NCBI RefSeq assembly: GCF_005938675.2
Contig: NZ_VCCH02000011.1
Coordinates: forward strand, 1-64,000
Reading direction: 5' to 3'
DNA: 64,000 nt
Source of the DNA: Mycobacterium sp. KBS0706
GTDB taxonomy: Bacteria > Pseudomonadota > Alphaproteobacteria > DSM-16000 > Inquilinaceae
Made by a program: the position numbers and the translations under genes. Below the pieces are notes generated by a model. The model had not been told where the DNA came from. It searched no databases and saw only the letters and a program-made list of their open reading frames with translations. Shown here in pieces: positions 7,558 through 16,452 of the stretch; position 1 is the first letter of the stretch; each line of letters starts with the position of its first letter.

Positions 7558-8321
7558 TAAAGTTATCAAAAGGAAGTATGCCAGAAGTCCTTAAAAAAAA
7601 CGGCGAAAAGTGGACTCAAATAGTTTTAGACAGAATCGCAAACAACGAGAAACCGACACCTTCAGAAACCGGTCGTTATAAGCACACCGAGATAAAACGG
7701 GCTCTTATATCTGAAACCTGTGGTAAATGCGCTTATTGTGAGAGTAAGTTACTCCATATTCATCATGGTGACGTCGAGCATTTTGTTCCGAAGTCGTTAG
7801 ATCCCGCAAGAACGTTCGATTGGAATAATCTGATTCTCGCTTGTGAAATTTGCAACCAATCTAAATCTGACATTGATCCGCATATTAATTTCATTATTAA
7901 TCCATATATCACGGACCCGGGTGATCACTTAATATTTTCTGGTCCTCTGATATTTTCTAAGGGCACGCCGCAAGGGAAGTCGACGATCAGAATACTGAAA
8001 CTTGATCGCGCACAACTGTACGAAGCGAGAAAGGATCGGGCCGAGAAAGTAACGAAGATCATGGAGAACCTTTTCGACAGCCGATTAACGTCGGTCGAAC
8101 GAAAGGCGATATACAAGGATTTAATCGATGTGGAGGCGTCGAGATCGGAGCAATATTCAGCTATGATTCGTGAAATGATCCGCTCGATAGAGTGGAGGCT
8201 GCCGAGCGATATACGCTCTGACGAGAGCACCATCGTACCGCTGTCGCCAACGCAATCTGCGGTCCTGTCAGGTCAGGAAGAGATCAGCGCCAATGTGGTT
8301 GAAAAGCCGATTGCGCCGTGA
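7554..8321 (+). CDS. ptuB: PtuB-like HNH endonuclease of a Septu-like defence pair
   Basis: 255 residues, translationally coupled to the ATPase by a 4-nt overlap. The N-terminal third holds an HNH fold with zinc-knuckle pairs C59-x2-C62 and C97-x2-C100, the catalytic-type motif VEHFVPKS (His76) and WNNLILACEICNQSK carrying the Asn. The remaining 140 residues are helical and charged, probably the ATPase-binding part (inference). In Septu the HNH subunit degrades nucleic acid once the ATPase senses infection. Codon use is AT-rich like its partner. The last about 30 residues become more G+C-rich, so the island edge lies close to the stop. Confidence 0.8.
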   Translation: MIKLSKGSMPEVLKKNGEKWTQIVLDRIANNEKPTPSETGRYKHTEIKRALISETCGKCAYCESKLLHIHHGDVEHFVPKSLDPARTFDWNNLILACEICNQSKSDIDPHINFIINPYITDPGDHLIFSGPLIFSKGTPQGKSTIRILKLDRAQLYEARKDRAEKVTKIMENLFDSRLTSVERKAIYKDLIDVEASRSEQYSAMIREMIRSIEWRLPSDIRSDESTIVPLSPTQSAVLSGQEEISANVVEKPIAP

Positions 8322-8440
8322 GGAACAGGCTGCGAGCTGGCTGACTGAGCAGATTGCCTCTCCGGCATAGCGAGACCGTTTTAGAAAGTCCCCGGGGTCT
8401 TCCCGGAGGCTTGTGACGATATCGGCCGAAAGCAAAATGA

Positions 8441-8468
8441 GTCCCCCTCCCCTTGCGGGAGGGGGGAC
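8441..8468. terminator. Strong hairpin between convergent genes
   Basis: GTCCCCCTCCC (8441-8451) pairs with GGGAGGGGGGAC (8457-8468, one extra G) around CTTGC. It lies between the nuclease gene and the end of the indolepyruvate oxidoreductase gene and could terminate both. The CTCCC-N-GGGAG pattern is also the motif of palindrome family D (57068-57198). Confidence 0.45.
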
Positions 8469-8547
8469 TAAAAAGGGAAAGGCGTTGGGTATTCTGAAAA
8501 GGTCTCGCTTGCGGAAGAGGCCGCGCGCTCCGTCCGCCTCGCCCGCC

Positions 8548-11500
8548 CTACTCCGCCGCCAGCTTCGGTGCGGCCGGGGTGCGCAGGGTGGCCAGCAGCG
8601 CGGCCTCGCGGGCCTTGGCTTTGTCCCGGTTCTCGTCCTTGATGTGGCCGTAGCCGCGGATCTGCTCCGGCACCCGGGCGATGGCGACGCAGATCGCGTG
8701 GGTGTCCGGCCCCAGCCGGGCCAGCAGCTCCTCCACCACCGCCTCGTAATCGGCGATCAGCTGCCGCTCGCCCTTGCGCTCGGCGGTCCGGCCGAACGGA
8801 TCGAGGGCGGTGCCGCGCAGCCGCTTCATCCGCGCCAAGAGGCCGAAGGCCCGCAGCATCCAGGGGCCGAAGCTGCGCTTCTTGAGATGGCCGGTCTCCG
8901 GATCCTTCTCCGAGAAGGACGGCGGCGCCAGGTGGAACTGCAGCGTGTAGCCGCCTTCGAACTGCGCCTCGATCTGCTTCAGGAAGCTGCCGTCGGTGTA
9001 CAGCCGGGCGACCTCGTACTCGTCCTTGTAGGCCAGAAGCTTGTAGTAGTTCCGGGCCACCGCCTCGGTCAGCTCCTCGCGGCCCAGCTTGGCTTCCGCG
9101 GCGCGCACCTTGCCGACCAGCGCGCTGAACCGCACGGCATAGGCGGCGTCCTGATAGGCGGTCAGCTGCTCGACCCGGCGGGCGATCACCTCGTCCAGGG
9201 TCCGCGACAGCCGGTGCCCTTCCTCCTGCGGCGGCGTCGCCAGCCGCTCGACCGCGGCGAGGTCGTGGGCGGCGCGGCGGCCCCACAGGAAGGCGGCCTT
9301 GTTCATGGCGACCGCGGTGCCGTTCAGCTCGATCGCCTTCTCCAGCGCCTCATGCGACACCGGCACCAGCCCCTTCTGCCAGGCATAGCCGAGCATGAAC
9401 AGGTTGGTGGCGATGCTGTCGCCGAGCAGCGCCGTGGCCAGGCGGGTGGCGTCGACCGAATCCAGCAGCTTCGGGTCGCCGCCGTTCTTCGCCACCGCCT
9501 CCAGCATCGACGCGCCGGGGACGACGAAGTCCGGGTTGCGGGTGAAGGCGCCGGTGATCGTCTCGTGGCTGTTCACCACCTGCCGGGTCAGGCCGGGATG
9601 GATCTTCGACTGCGCCTCGCCCGAGGCGGCGACCACCAGGTCGCAGCCCAGCATCAGCCGGGCGCCGCCGGCGGCGATGCGCACGGCGTGGATCTCCTCC
9701 GGCGTCCGGGCGATGCGGACATGGCTGACCACGGCGCCGCCCTTCTGGGCAAGCCCGGCCTGGTCGAGCACCGAGACGCCCTTGCCCTCGAGATGCGAGG
9801 CCATGCCCAGGAGCGCGCCGATGGTGATGACGCCGGTGCCGCCGATGCCGGTGATCATGATGCCGTAGGGCTGGTCCAGCGACGGCAGCTCAGGCTCCGG
9901 CAGAACCGGGAACAGGTCAGCCTGCCCCTCCGCCGCCGGCTTCGGCTTGCGCAGCTTGCCGCCGAGCACCGAGACGAAGGACGGGCAGAAGCCGTTGACG
10001 CAGGAATAGTCCTTGTTGCAGCTCGACTGGTCGATCGCGCGCTTGCGGCCGAATTCGGTCTCCACCGGCACCACCGACAGGCAGTTCGAGACCTTCGAGC
10101 AGTCGCCGCAGCCTTCGCACACCGCCTCGTTGATGACCACCCGGCGGGCCGGGTCCTCCATCAGGCCGCGCTTGCGGCGGCGGCGCTTCTCGGCGGCGCA
10201 GGTCTGGTCGTAGATCATCACCGAGACGCCGGGCGTCTCGCGCAGCCGCCGCTGGACGTGGTCGAGCTCGTCGCGATGCTCGACCGGCACGCCCGCCGGC
10301 AGCAGCTTGCTCTGCGTCCCGCGCTCGCCATAGATCTCCGGCCGGTCGGTGACCACGACCAGGGTCTGGACGCCCTCGGCCCGCAGCTGGGCCGCGATCA
10401 TCGGCACGGTGAGGGTGCCGTCCACCGGCTGGCCGCCGGTCATCGCCACGGCGTCGTTGAACAGGATCTTGTAGGTGGCGTTGACGCCCGCGGCGAGCGC
10501 CGCCCGGATGGCCAGGCTGCCGGAGTGGAAATAGGTGCCGTCGCCGAGATTGACGAAGACGTGCTTGGTGTCGGTGAACGGCGCCTGGCCGATCCAGGCC
10601 GCGCCCTCGCCGCCCATCTGGCTGAAGGTCTCGGCCTTCCGGTCGGGCATCCAGGTCGCCATGTAGTGGCAGCCGATGCCGGCCATGGCGCGGCTGCCCT
10701 CCGGCACCCGGGTCGAGGTGTTGTGCGGGCAGCCGGAGCAGAAAAACGGCACCCGGTCGACCGCGGCCTTGACGATCTTCTTCTGGCCCTCGCGCTCCTC
10801 CAGGTAGCGGACGCGCTCGGCCAGGCCGGGATGGTCCAGGTACTTCAGCAGGCGCTTGCCGATGGCGACCGCGATCTGCGCCGGGGTCAGCTCGCCGGTC
10901 GAGGGCAGGATCCAGTCGCGCTTCTCGTCGAACTTGCCGACGATCACCGGCCGCTTGTCGGCGTGCCAGTTGTACAGCTGCTCCTTCAGCTGGTTCTCGA
11001 TCAGGGCGCGCTTCTCCTCGACCACGATCAGCTCGTCGAGGCCTTCGGCGAAGGCGCGCACGCCGGTCGGCTCCAGCGGCCACGGCATGCCGACCTTGTA
11101 GATGCAGATGCCGAGCTCCGCCGCCAGCGCCCGGTCGATGCCGAGGTCGTCCAGCGCCTGGCGGACATCGAGATAGGATTTGCCGGTGGTGACGATGCCG
11201 AAGCGGTGCCGGCCGCTGTCATAGACCAGGTGGTCGAGCCTGTTGGCGCGGGCGAAGGCGAGCGCGGCGTAGAGCTTGTCGCGCATCAGCCGCTCTTCCT
11301 GCACCAGCGGCGGGTCGGGCCAGCGGATGTTGAGGCCGCCGGGCGGCATGGCGAAGTCTTCCGGGAGCACGATCTGGACCCGGTCCGGATCGACATGCAC
11401 CGAGGCCGAGCTGTCGACATTCTCGGCGATGGTCTTGAAGCCGACCCAGAGGCCGGAATAGCGGCTCATCGCCCAGCCATAGAGGCCGTAGTCCAGGATC

Positions 11501-12042
11501 TCCTGGACGTTGGTCGGGTTCAAGACCGGCATCATATGGGCGATGAAGGCGTGCTCGGACTGGTGCGGCACGGTCGAGGATTTGCAGGCATGGTCGTCGC
11601 CGGCCAGGGCCAGGACGCCGCCGAATTTCGAGGTGCCGGCGAAGTTGGCGTGCTTCAGCACGTCGCCGGTGCGGTCGACGCCGGGGCCCTTGCCGTACCA
11701 GATGCCGAACACGCCGTCATGCTTGGCGCCGGGCCACAGCCCGACCTGCTGGCTGCCCCAGACCGCGGTGGCGCCGAGATCCTCGTTCAGCCCGGGCTGG
11801 AACTCGATGTTCTGCTTCTGCAGGAACTTGCGCGCCGCCCACAGCGCCTGGTCGTAGCCGCCGAGCGGCGAGCCGCGATAGCCGGAGATGAAGCAGGCGG
11901 TGTTCAGCCCGGCGGCTTCGTCGCGCCGGCGCTGCATCAGGGGCAGGCGGACCAGCGCCTGGATGCCGGTGAGATAGATGCGGCCGGAGTCGAGGGTGTA
12001 TTTGTCCTCGAGGCTCACGGAAGCAAGCGCCGTTGCCGTCAT
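8548..12042 (-). CDS. Fused indolepyruvate ferredoxin oxidoreductase (alpha and gamma domains)
   Basis: 1164 residues from ATG 12042, chosen because GGGAGG precedes it and the family begins near LEDKYTLDSGRIYLTG. The N-terminal two thirds are the IorA-like pyrimidine- and TPP-binding domains (GNEDLGATAVWGSQQ region, then DGTYFHSGSLAIRAA). A cysteine-rich iron-sulfur patch (CEGCGDCSKVSNC and following Cys) is around residues 635-675. The C-terminal third is the gamma domain (GIGGTGVITIGALLG). The enzyme oxidatively decarboxylates aryl-pyruvates from aromatic amino acids to the acyl-CoA, passing electrons to ferredoxin. The single-chain form is usual in alpha- and betaproteobacteria. It is monocistronic. 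Confidence 0.9.
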   Translation of the reverse strand: MTATALASVSLEDKYTLDSGRIYLTGIQALVRLPLMQRRRDEAAGLNTACFISGYRGSPLGGYDQALWAARKFLQKQNIEFQPGLNEDLGATAVWGSQQVGLWPGAKHDGVFGIWYGKGPGVDRTGDVLKHANFAGTSKFGGVLALAGDDHACKSSTVPHQSEHAFIAHMMPVLNPTNVQEILDYGLYGWAMSRYSGLWVGFKTIAENVDSSASVHVDPDRVQIVLPEDFAMPPGGLNIRWPDPPLVQEERLMRDKLYAALAFARANRLDHLVYDSGRHRFGIVTTGKSYLDVRQALDDLGIDRALAAELGICIYKVGMPWPLEPTGVRAFAEGLDELIVVEEKRALIENQLKEQLYNWHADKRPVIVGKFDEKRDWILPSTGELTPAQIAVAIGKRLLKYLDHPGLAERVRYLEEREGQKKIVKAAVDRVPFFCSGCPHNTSTRVPEGSRAMAGIGCHYMATWMPDRKAETFSQMGGEGAAWIGQAPFTDTKHVFVNLGDGTYFHSGSLAIRAALAAGVNATYKILFNDAVAMTGGQPVDGTLTVPMIAAQLRAEGVQTLVVVTDRPEIYGERGTQSKLLPAGVPVEHRDELDHVQRRLRETPGVSVMIYDQTCAAEKRRRRKRGLMEDPARRVVINEAVCEGCGDCSKVSNCLSVVPVETEFGRKRAIDQSSCNKDYSCVNGFCPSFVSVLGGKLRKPKPAAEGQADLFPVLPEPELPSLDQPYGIMITGIGGTGVITIGALLGMASHLEGKGVSVLDQAGLAQKGGAVVSHVRIARTPEEIHAVRIAAGGARLMLGCDLVVAASGEAQSKIHPGLTRQVVNSHETITGAFTRNPDFVVPGASMLEAVAKNGGDPKLLDSVDATRLATALLGDSIATNLFMLGYAWQKGLVPVSHEALEKAIELNGTAVAMNKAAFLWGRRAAHDLAAVERLATPPQEEGHRLSRTLDEVIARRVEQLTAYQDAAYAVRFSALVGKVRAAEAKLGREELTEAVARNYYKLLAYKDEYEVARLYTDGSFLKQIEAQFEGGYTLQFHLAPPSFSEKDPETGHLKKRSFGPWMLRAFGLLARMKRLRGTALDPFGRTAERKGERQLIADYEAVVEELLARLGPDTHAICVAIARVPEQIRGYGHIKDENRDKAKAREAALLATLRTPAAPKLAAE

Positions 12043-12321
12043 CGATGCCTCCCGAAAGGCCGCCGATCTGTCGCCGCGGCCACCCCTCAATAGGTAATCT
12101 TCTTTCGCCCCGGGGACAATCACGCCAGGGCTACGGGAGCAAGAAAGCAACGGGAAACCGACAGTATTGCTGTCCTTGATCCAAGATTTCCAGTTGTCTC
12201 GAAATCGCGACGGAAACGAACCTGGTCGGCCGGGCTGCGACACCGCCGGGGGTGACGGATCGACCTTGTGCCCCTAGATAGGTCTGGCGGCCGGGCCCGG
12301 CCGCGCGACCCCGGTTGGATC

Positions 12322-13674
12322 ATGGCCGACGAAGAGAACAGTTTCGGCGGACGCCTGCGCCGCTATGCCCGAGTCTCCGGCGCCATGGGCGGCCTGGCCG
12401 CCCGGGTGGCGGGCGAGCGCTATCTCGGCCTCAAGGTCGACCGCGAGGCGCATGCCAATGAGCTGCGGGCGGCGCTTGGCGGGCTCAAGGGCCCGCTGAT
12501 GAAGGTGGCGCAGATGCTGGCCACCATCCCCGAGGCGGTGCCGAAGGAATACGCGCAGGAGCTGCAGCAGCTGCAGGCCGACGCCCCGTCGATGGGCTGG
12601 CCGTTCGTCAAGCGCCGCATGGCGAGCGAGCTGGGGCCGGCCTGGCAGGGCAAGTTCCAGAGCTTCGAGCATGAGGCGGCCGCCGCGGCCTCGCTGGGAC
12701 AGGTGCACCGGGCGGTCGGGCTCGACGGCAGGCGCCTCGCCTGCAAGCTGCAATATCCGGACATGCAATCGGCGGTCGAGGCCGACCTGAAGCAGCTGAA
12801 GCTGATCCTCGGCATCTTCGAGCGCTACGACAAGACCGTCTCCACCAAGCAGATCCACGCCGAGATCTCGGAGCGGCTGCGCGAGGAGCTGGACTATTCG
12901 CTCGAGGCCCGGCACTCGCAGCTCTATGCCGAGATGCTGGCGCAGGAGCCGAACGTCCATGTGCCGGAGGTGGTGCCGGAGCTGTCGACCAAGCGCCTCC
13001 TGACCACCACCTGGCAGGACGGCAAGAAGATCCTGACCTTCGTCGAGGGCAGCGAGGAGCAGCGGGCCCAGCTGGCGCTGAACATGTTCCGGGCCTGGTA
13101 TGTGCCGCTGTACTTCTACGGCGTGATCCATGGCGACCCGCATCTCGGCAACTATTCGGTGCGGGAGGATGATTCGATCAATCTGATGGATTTCGGCTGC
13201 ATCCGGCTGTTCCCGCCCAGCTTCGTCGGCGGGGTGATCGAGCTGTACCGGGCGCTGGAGACCAATGACCGCGACCGCGCGGTCGCCGCCTACAAGACCT
13301 GGGGCTTCAAGAACATGACCAATGAGCTGGCCGACGTGCTGAACGTTTGGGCCGGCTTCCTGTACGGCCCGATCCTGGAGAACAAGGTCCGGCTTATCGG
13401 CGAGGCCAAGAACGGCGTCTATGGCCGCGAGACCGCCGAGCAGGTGCACAAGGAGCTGCGCCGGGTCGGCGGCATCGAGGTGCCGCGCGAGTTCGTATTC
13501 ATGGACCGGGCGGCGCTCGGCCTCGGCTCGGTCTTCATCCACCTCAAGGCCCGGGTGAACTGGCATACCCTGTTCAACGAGCTGATCGCCGATTTCGACC
13601 AGGACATCCTGGCCAAGCGCCAGGCCGCGATCCTGAAGACGCACGGCCTGACGCCGCCGGTGGCGGGCGCCTGA
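12322..13674 (+). CDS. ABC1/UbiB-family atypical kinase
   Basis: 450 residues from ATG 12322 (MADEENSFGG). The family's N-terminal KxGQ-type motif is LMKVAQML, with Ala in place of Gly. The Ala-rich loop AAAAASLGQVHRA, the catalytic-loop HGDPHLGNY and the metal-binding NLMDFGC are present. Relatives (UbiB/COQ8, AarF) are ATPases/kinases that support ubiquinone synthesis or lipid homeostasis. There is no C-terminal membrane anchor, so this is probably a soluble member rather than UbiB itself. It is divergent from the indolepyruvate oxidoreductase. Confidence 0.85.
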   Translation: MADEENSFGGRLRRYARVSGAMGGLAARVAGERYLGLKVDREAHANELRAALGGLKGPLMKVAQMLATIPEAVPKEYAQELQQLQADAPSMGWPFVKRRMASELGPAWQGKFQSFEHEAAAAASLGQVHRAVGLDGRRLACKLQYPDMQSAVEADLKQLKLILGIFERYDKTVSTKQIHAEISERLREELDYSLEARHSQLYAEMLAQEPNVHVPEVVPELSTKRLLTTTWQDGKKILTFVEGSEEQRAQLALNMFRAWYVPLYFYGVIHGDPHLGNYSVREDDSINLMDFGCIRLFPPSFVGGVIELYRALETNDRDRAVAAYKTWGFKNMTNELADVLNVWAGFLYGPILENKVRLIGEAKNGVYGRETAEQVHKELRRVGGIEVPREFVFMDRAALGLGSVFIHLKARVNWHTLFNELIADFDQDILAKRQAAILKTHGLTPPVAGA

Positions 13675-13777
13675 CCCGGCGCCCAAGCGGGACGCAGCCA
13701 TGCGGGGCACCGAAACGCTGGATCGGCGGTTTCCATGGGAGGACAATGCCCATGGATCCGAGAGCCCCGGAGGTTTC

Positions 13778-14605
13778 ATGACCATCCAGCACCTGCTCGT
13801 TCCCCTCAGCGGCCATGCCGGCGATCGCGCCGCGCTCGATGCCGCACTGCGGGTCGCCAAGCGCTTCGACGCCTCGGTCGAGGTGCTGTCGCTCCGCCCC
13901 GACCCGCAGCGGGTCCTGGCCTATACCGGGGCCGAGATGGCGGTCGCCACCAGCATGCTGCTGGAGGGCGCGGAGAAGGCCTCGAACGAGGTCGCCGCCC
14001 GCAACCGCGCCGTGTTCGACGCCGCCGCGGCCGAGGCCGGCATCGGGCCGGAGGTCGAGTTCCGCGAGGAAACCGGCGGCGAGACGGCCGTGATCGGCCA
14101 TCGCGGCACCGTCGCCGACCTGATCGTCACGCCCGGCCCGGGCCAGGACCCGAACGCCAGCCGGGCCGTGCTGGAGGCCGCTCTGTTCGAGACCGGCCGG
14201 GCGGTTCTGATCGTGCCCGGCCCGGTGGCGGAGGATTTCGCCGAGCGCATCCTGGTCGCCTGGGACGGCGGCAAGGAGGCGTCGCGCAGCGTCGCCGCCG
14301 GCCTGCCCTTCCTGGAGGCGGCGACGGCGGTCAGCGTCTACACCCGCGACGAGGGCGAGGACCGCTGCACCGCGGCCGAGCTGGTGCGCTATCTCAGCCG
14401 CCATGGCGCGCCGGCGAACCGGATCGCCGAGGACGATCCGAAGCAGGGGGTCGATGCCGCCATCCTGGCCGCGGCCCAGCGCAGCAATGCCGGGCTGATC
14501 GTGATGGGCGGCTACAGCCACAGCCGGTTCCGCGAGATGATCCTGGGCGGCGTCACCGAGCACATGCTGTTCCACGCCGACCGCCCGGTGCTGATGGCGC
14601 ATTGA
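13778..14605 (+). CDS. Tandem universal stress protein (UspA family)
   Basis: 275 residues from ATG 13778, preceded by CCGGAGG. Two Usp domains: residues 1-145 begin IQHLLVPLSGH, and the second begins ERILVAWDGGKEA. The second ends with the nucleotide-binding-type loop MGGYSHSRFREMILGGVTE. Tandem UspA proteins are cytoplasmic stress-response proteins; partners are unknown here. It is about 100 bp after the ABC1 kinase gene on the same strand, so co-transcription is possible. A 10-bp hairpin follows about 50 bp after the stop. Confidence 0.88.
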   Translation: MTIQHLLVPLSGHAGDRAALDAALRVAKRFDASVEVLSLRPDPQRVLAYTGAEMAVATSMLLEGAEKASNEVAARNRAVFDAAAAEAGIGPEVEFREETGGETAVIGHRGTVADLIVTPGPGQDPNASRAVLEAALFETGRAVLIVPGPVAEDFAERILVAWDGGKEASRSVAAGLPFLEAATAVSVYTRDEGEDRCTAAELVRYLSRHGAPANRIAEDDPKQGVDAAILAAAQRSNAGLIVMGGYSHSRFREMILGGVTEHMLFHADRPVLMAH

Positions 14606-14940
14606 TCGGGCCCGGACGCGGGGCTTCCCGCGTCCAGGCGCTTCCGCTAGTCTCGTGCTGCCGTCAGCGATGACGGCAGCCACGGACGAGGATTTCCGGT
14701 GACCATCGCCGGCACCCAGCACGACACCCTCACCACCGCCTGCGGCGGCGGATGGGTCGTGCCTGCCCTCGTTTCCACCATCGGGCGACCGTTCCCGGCG
14801 CGCTGACCGCGTCCGGACCGTCCAGCCAGGCTTCATCGCCTCACGCAAACGCTCCCGGGCCCGGTCCGCGCCGCGGTTCCGCGCGTCGTTGCGTCCGGAC
14901 CGTCCGTCCTTGCTTTTCTCCCATGCCAGGAACACCTCCG
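14606..14940 (+). other. Structured 335-bp leader upstream of the prolyl-tRNA synthetase
   Basis: Holds a perfect 10-bp hairpin with a GCGA tetraloop (GCTGCCGTCA 14657-14666 / TGACGGCAGC 14671-14680), a 35-codon open frame from GTG 14699 to TGA 14804-14806 with GAGGA upstream and three Pro codons, and a 15-bp direct repeat GCGTCCGGACCGTCC at 14809-14823 and 14891-14905. The hairpin may simply terminate the Usp gene. Whether the small frame is a translated leader peptide is untested. Confidence 0.4.
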
Positions 14941-16452
14941 ATGACACAGACGAAGACCACCGCCGTCACCCCCACGCGCGCCGAGGACTATGCCGGCTGG
15001 TACCAGGCCGTCGTGCGGGCCGCGGATCTGGCCGAGCCCGCCCCCGTGCGCGGCTGCATGACGATCAAGCCCTGGGGCTACGGCATCTGGGAACGCATCC
15101 AGGCGATCCTCGACCGCCGCTTCAAGGAGACCGGCCACCGCAACTGCTACTTCCCGCTATTCATTCCCCTGCAGTACCTGCAGGCGGAGGCCGAGCATGT
15201 CGAAGGCTTCGCCGCCGAGGTGGCCATGGTCACGCATCACCGCCTGGCCAATGTCGATGGCCGGCTGCAGGTCGACGCGCCGCTGGAGGAGCCCCTGGTG
15301 GTCCGCCCCACCTCGGAGACGATCGTCGGCGAGGCGTTCTCGCGCTGGATCCAGTCGCATCGCGACCTGCCGGTGCTGATCAACCAATGGGCCAATGTGG
15401 TGCGCTGGGAGAAGCGGCCCCGCATCTTCCTGCGCACCTCCGAATTCCTCTGGCAGGAGGGGCACACCGCCCATGCCACCGAGGCCGAGGCGCTGGAGGA
15501 GACCGAGCGGATGCTCGGCATCTATCGCGAGGTGGCGGAGCAGGCGCTGGCGCTGCCGGTCATCGCCGGCCGCAAGACCAAGCGGGAGAAGTTCCCCGGC
15601 GCCGTCACAACCCTGTGCATCGAGGCGATGATGCAGGACGGCCGCGCCCTGCAATCCGGCACCTCGCACTTCCTGGGCCAGAATTTCGCCCGCGCCGCCG
15701 GCATCCGCTTCACCGATGCGGACGGCGTCGTCAGGCTGCCCTACACCACCTCCTGGGGCGCCTCGACCCGGCTGATCGGCGCGCTGATCATGACCCATGG
15801 CGACGATGACGGGCTGCGCCTGCCGCCCGCGGTGGCGCCCGATCAGGTCGCGATCCTGCCCGTGCTGCGCGGTACGCCGGAGGACACCGCCGTGCTGGCC
15901 CGCTGCGACGAGATCGCCGGACGGCTCCGGCGAGAATCCTGGAGGGGCGAGGCTGTGCGGGCCACGATCGACCGGCGCCCCGGCAGCGGCTCCGCCAAGC
16001 GCTGGGACTGGGTTCGCAAGGGTGTGCCCGTGATCGTCGAGCTCGGCGTCCGCGACCTCGCCGGCGACCGGGTCACGACCTGGCGCCGCGACCGGCTGCG
16101 ACATGGCAAGGCCGAGACCGGGCTGGATGAGTTCGTCGCCGCCCTGCCCGGCCGGCTGTCGGAGATCCAGGCCGCCCTGGCCACCGAGGCCCGGGGCTGG
16201 CGCGACGCCCGGCTGCGCGACGCGGCGACGCTGGACGAGGCCCGCGCCCTGCTCGGCGACGGCGGCGCCGAGGGCTATCGCAGCGGGGCCGGTTTCGTCC
16301 GCCTGCCCTGGAGCGGATCGGAGATGGAGGAGGCCGCTTTGGCCGAGAGCGGCGTGACGATCCGCTGCCTGGTCGAGGCCGACCGCCCCGCCCCCTGCGC
16401 CGCGACCGGAGCGGAGACCACCGACCGCGCGATCCTGGCCCGGGCCTACTGA
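14941..16452 (+). CDS. proS: Prolyl-tRNA synthetase, archaeal/eukaryotic type
   Basis: 503 residues from ATG 14941, charging tRNA-Pro. Class II motif 2 is RIFLRTSEFLWQEGHTAHAT and motif 3 includes TTSWGASTRLIGALIMTHGD, both characteristic of the archaeal/eukaryotic branch. The bacterial YbaK editing insert is absent, and the chain ends ARAY with a terminal Tyr as in that branch. The C-terminal zinc knuckle seems reduced: only two Cys (CLVEADRPAPC) are obvious. Alphaproteobacteria normally carry a bacterial-type ProS, so this may be a second copy acquired by transfer, perhaps conferring resistance to a ProRS inhibitor (inference). The upstream leader is unusually long. Confidence 0.88.
   Translation: MTQTKTTAVTPTRAEDYAGWYQAVVRAADLAEPAPVRGCMTIKPWGYGIWERIQAILDRRFKETGHRNCYFPLFIPLQYLQAEAEHVEGFAAEVAMVTHHRLANVDGRLQVDAPLEEPLVVRPTSETIVGEAFSRWIQSHRDLPVLINQWANVVRWEKRPRIFLRTSEFLWQEGHTAHATEAEALEETERMLGIYREVAEQALALPVIAGRKTKREKFPGAVTTLCIEAMMQDGRALQSGTSHFLGQNFARAAGIRFTDADGVVRLPYTTSWGASTRLIGALIMTHGDDDGLRLPPAVAPDQVAILPVLRGTPEDTAVLARCDEIAGRLRRESWRGEAVRATIDRRPGSGSAKRWDWVRKGVPVIVELGVRDLAGDRVTTWRRDRLRHGKAETGLDEFVAALPGRLSEIQAALATEARGWRDARLRDAATLDEARALLGDGGAEGYRSGAGFVRLPWSGSEMEEAALAESGVTIRCLVEADRPAPCAATGAETTDRAILARAY

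Noticed and set aside
8413-12093. 1226-codon open frame on the plus strand
   Set aside because: It mirrors the indolepyruvate oxidoreductase gene on the other strand, which has clear TPP, iron-sulfur and gamma-domain motifs.
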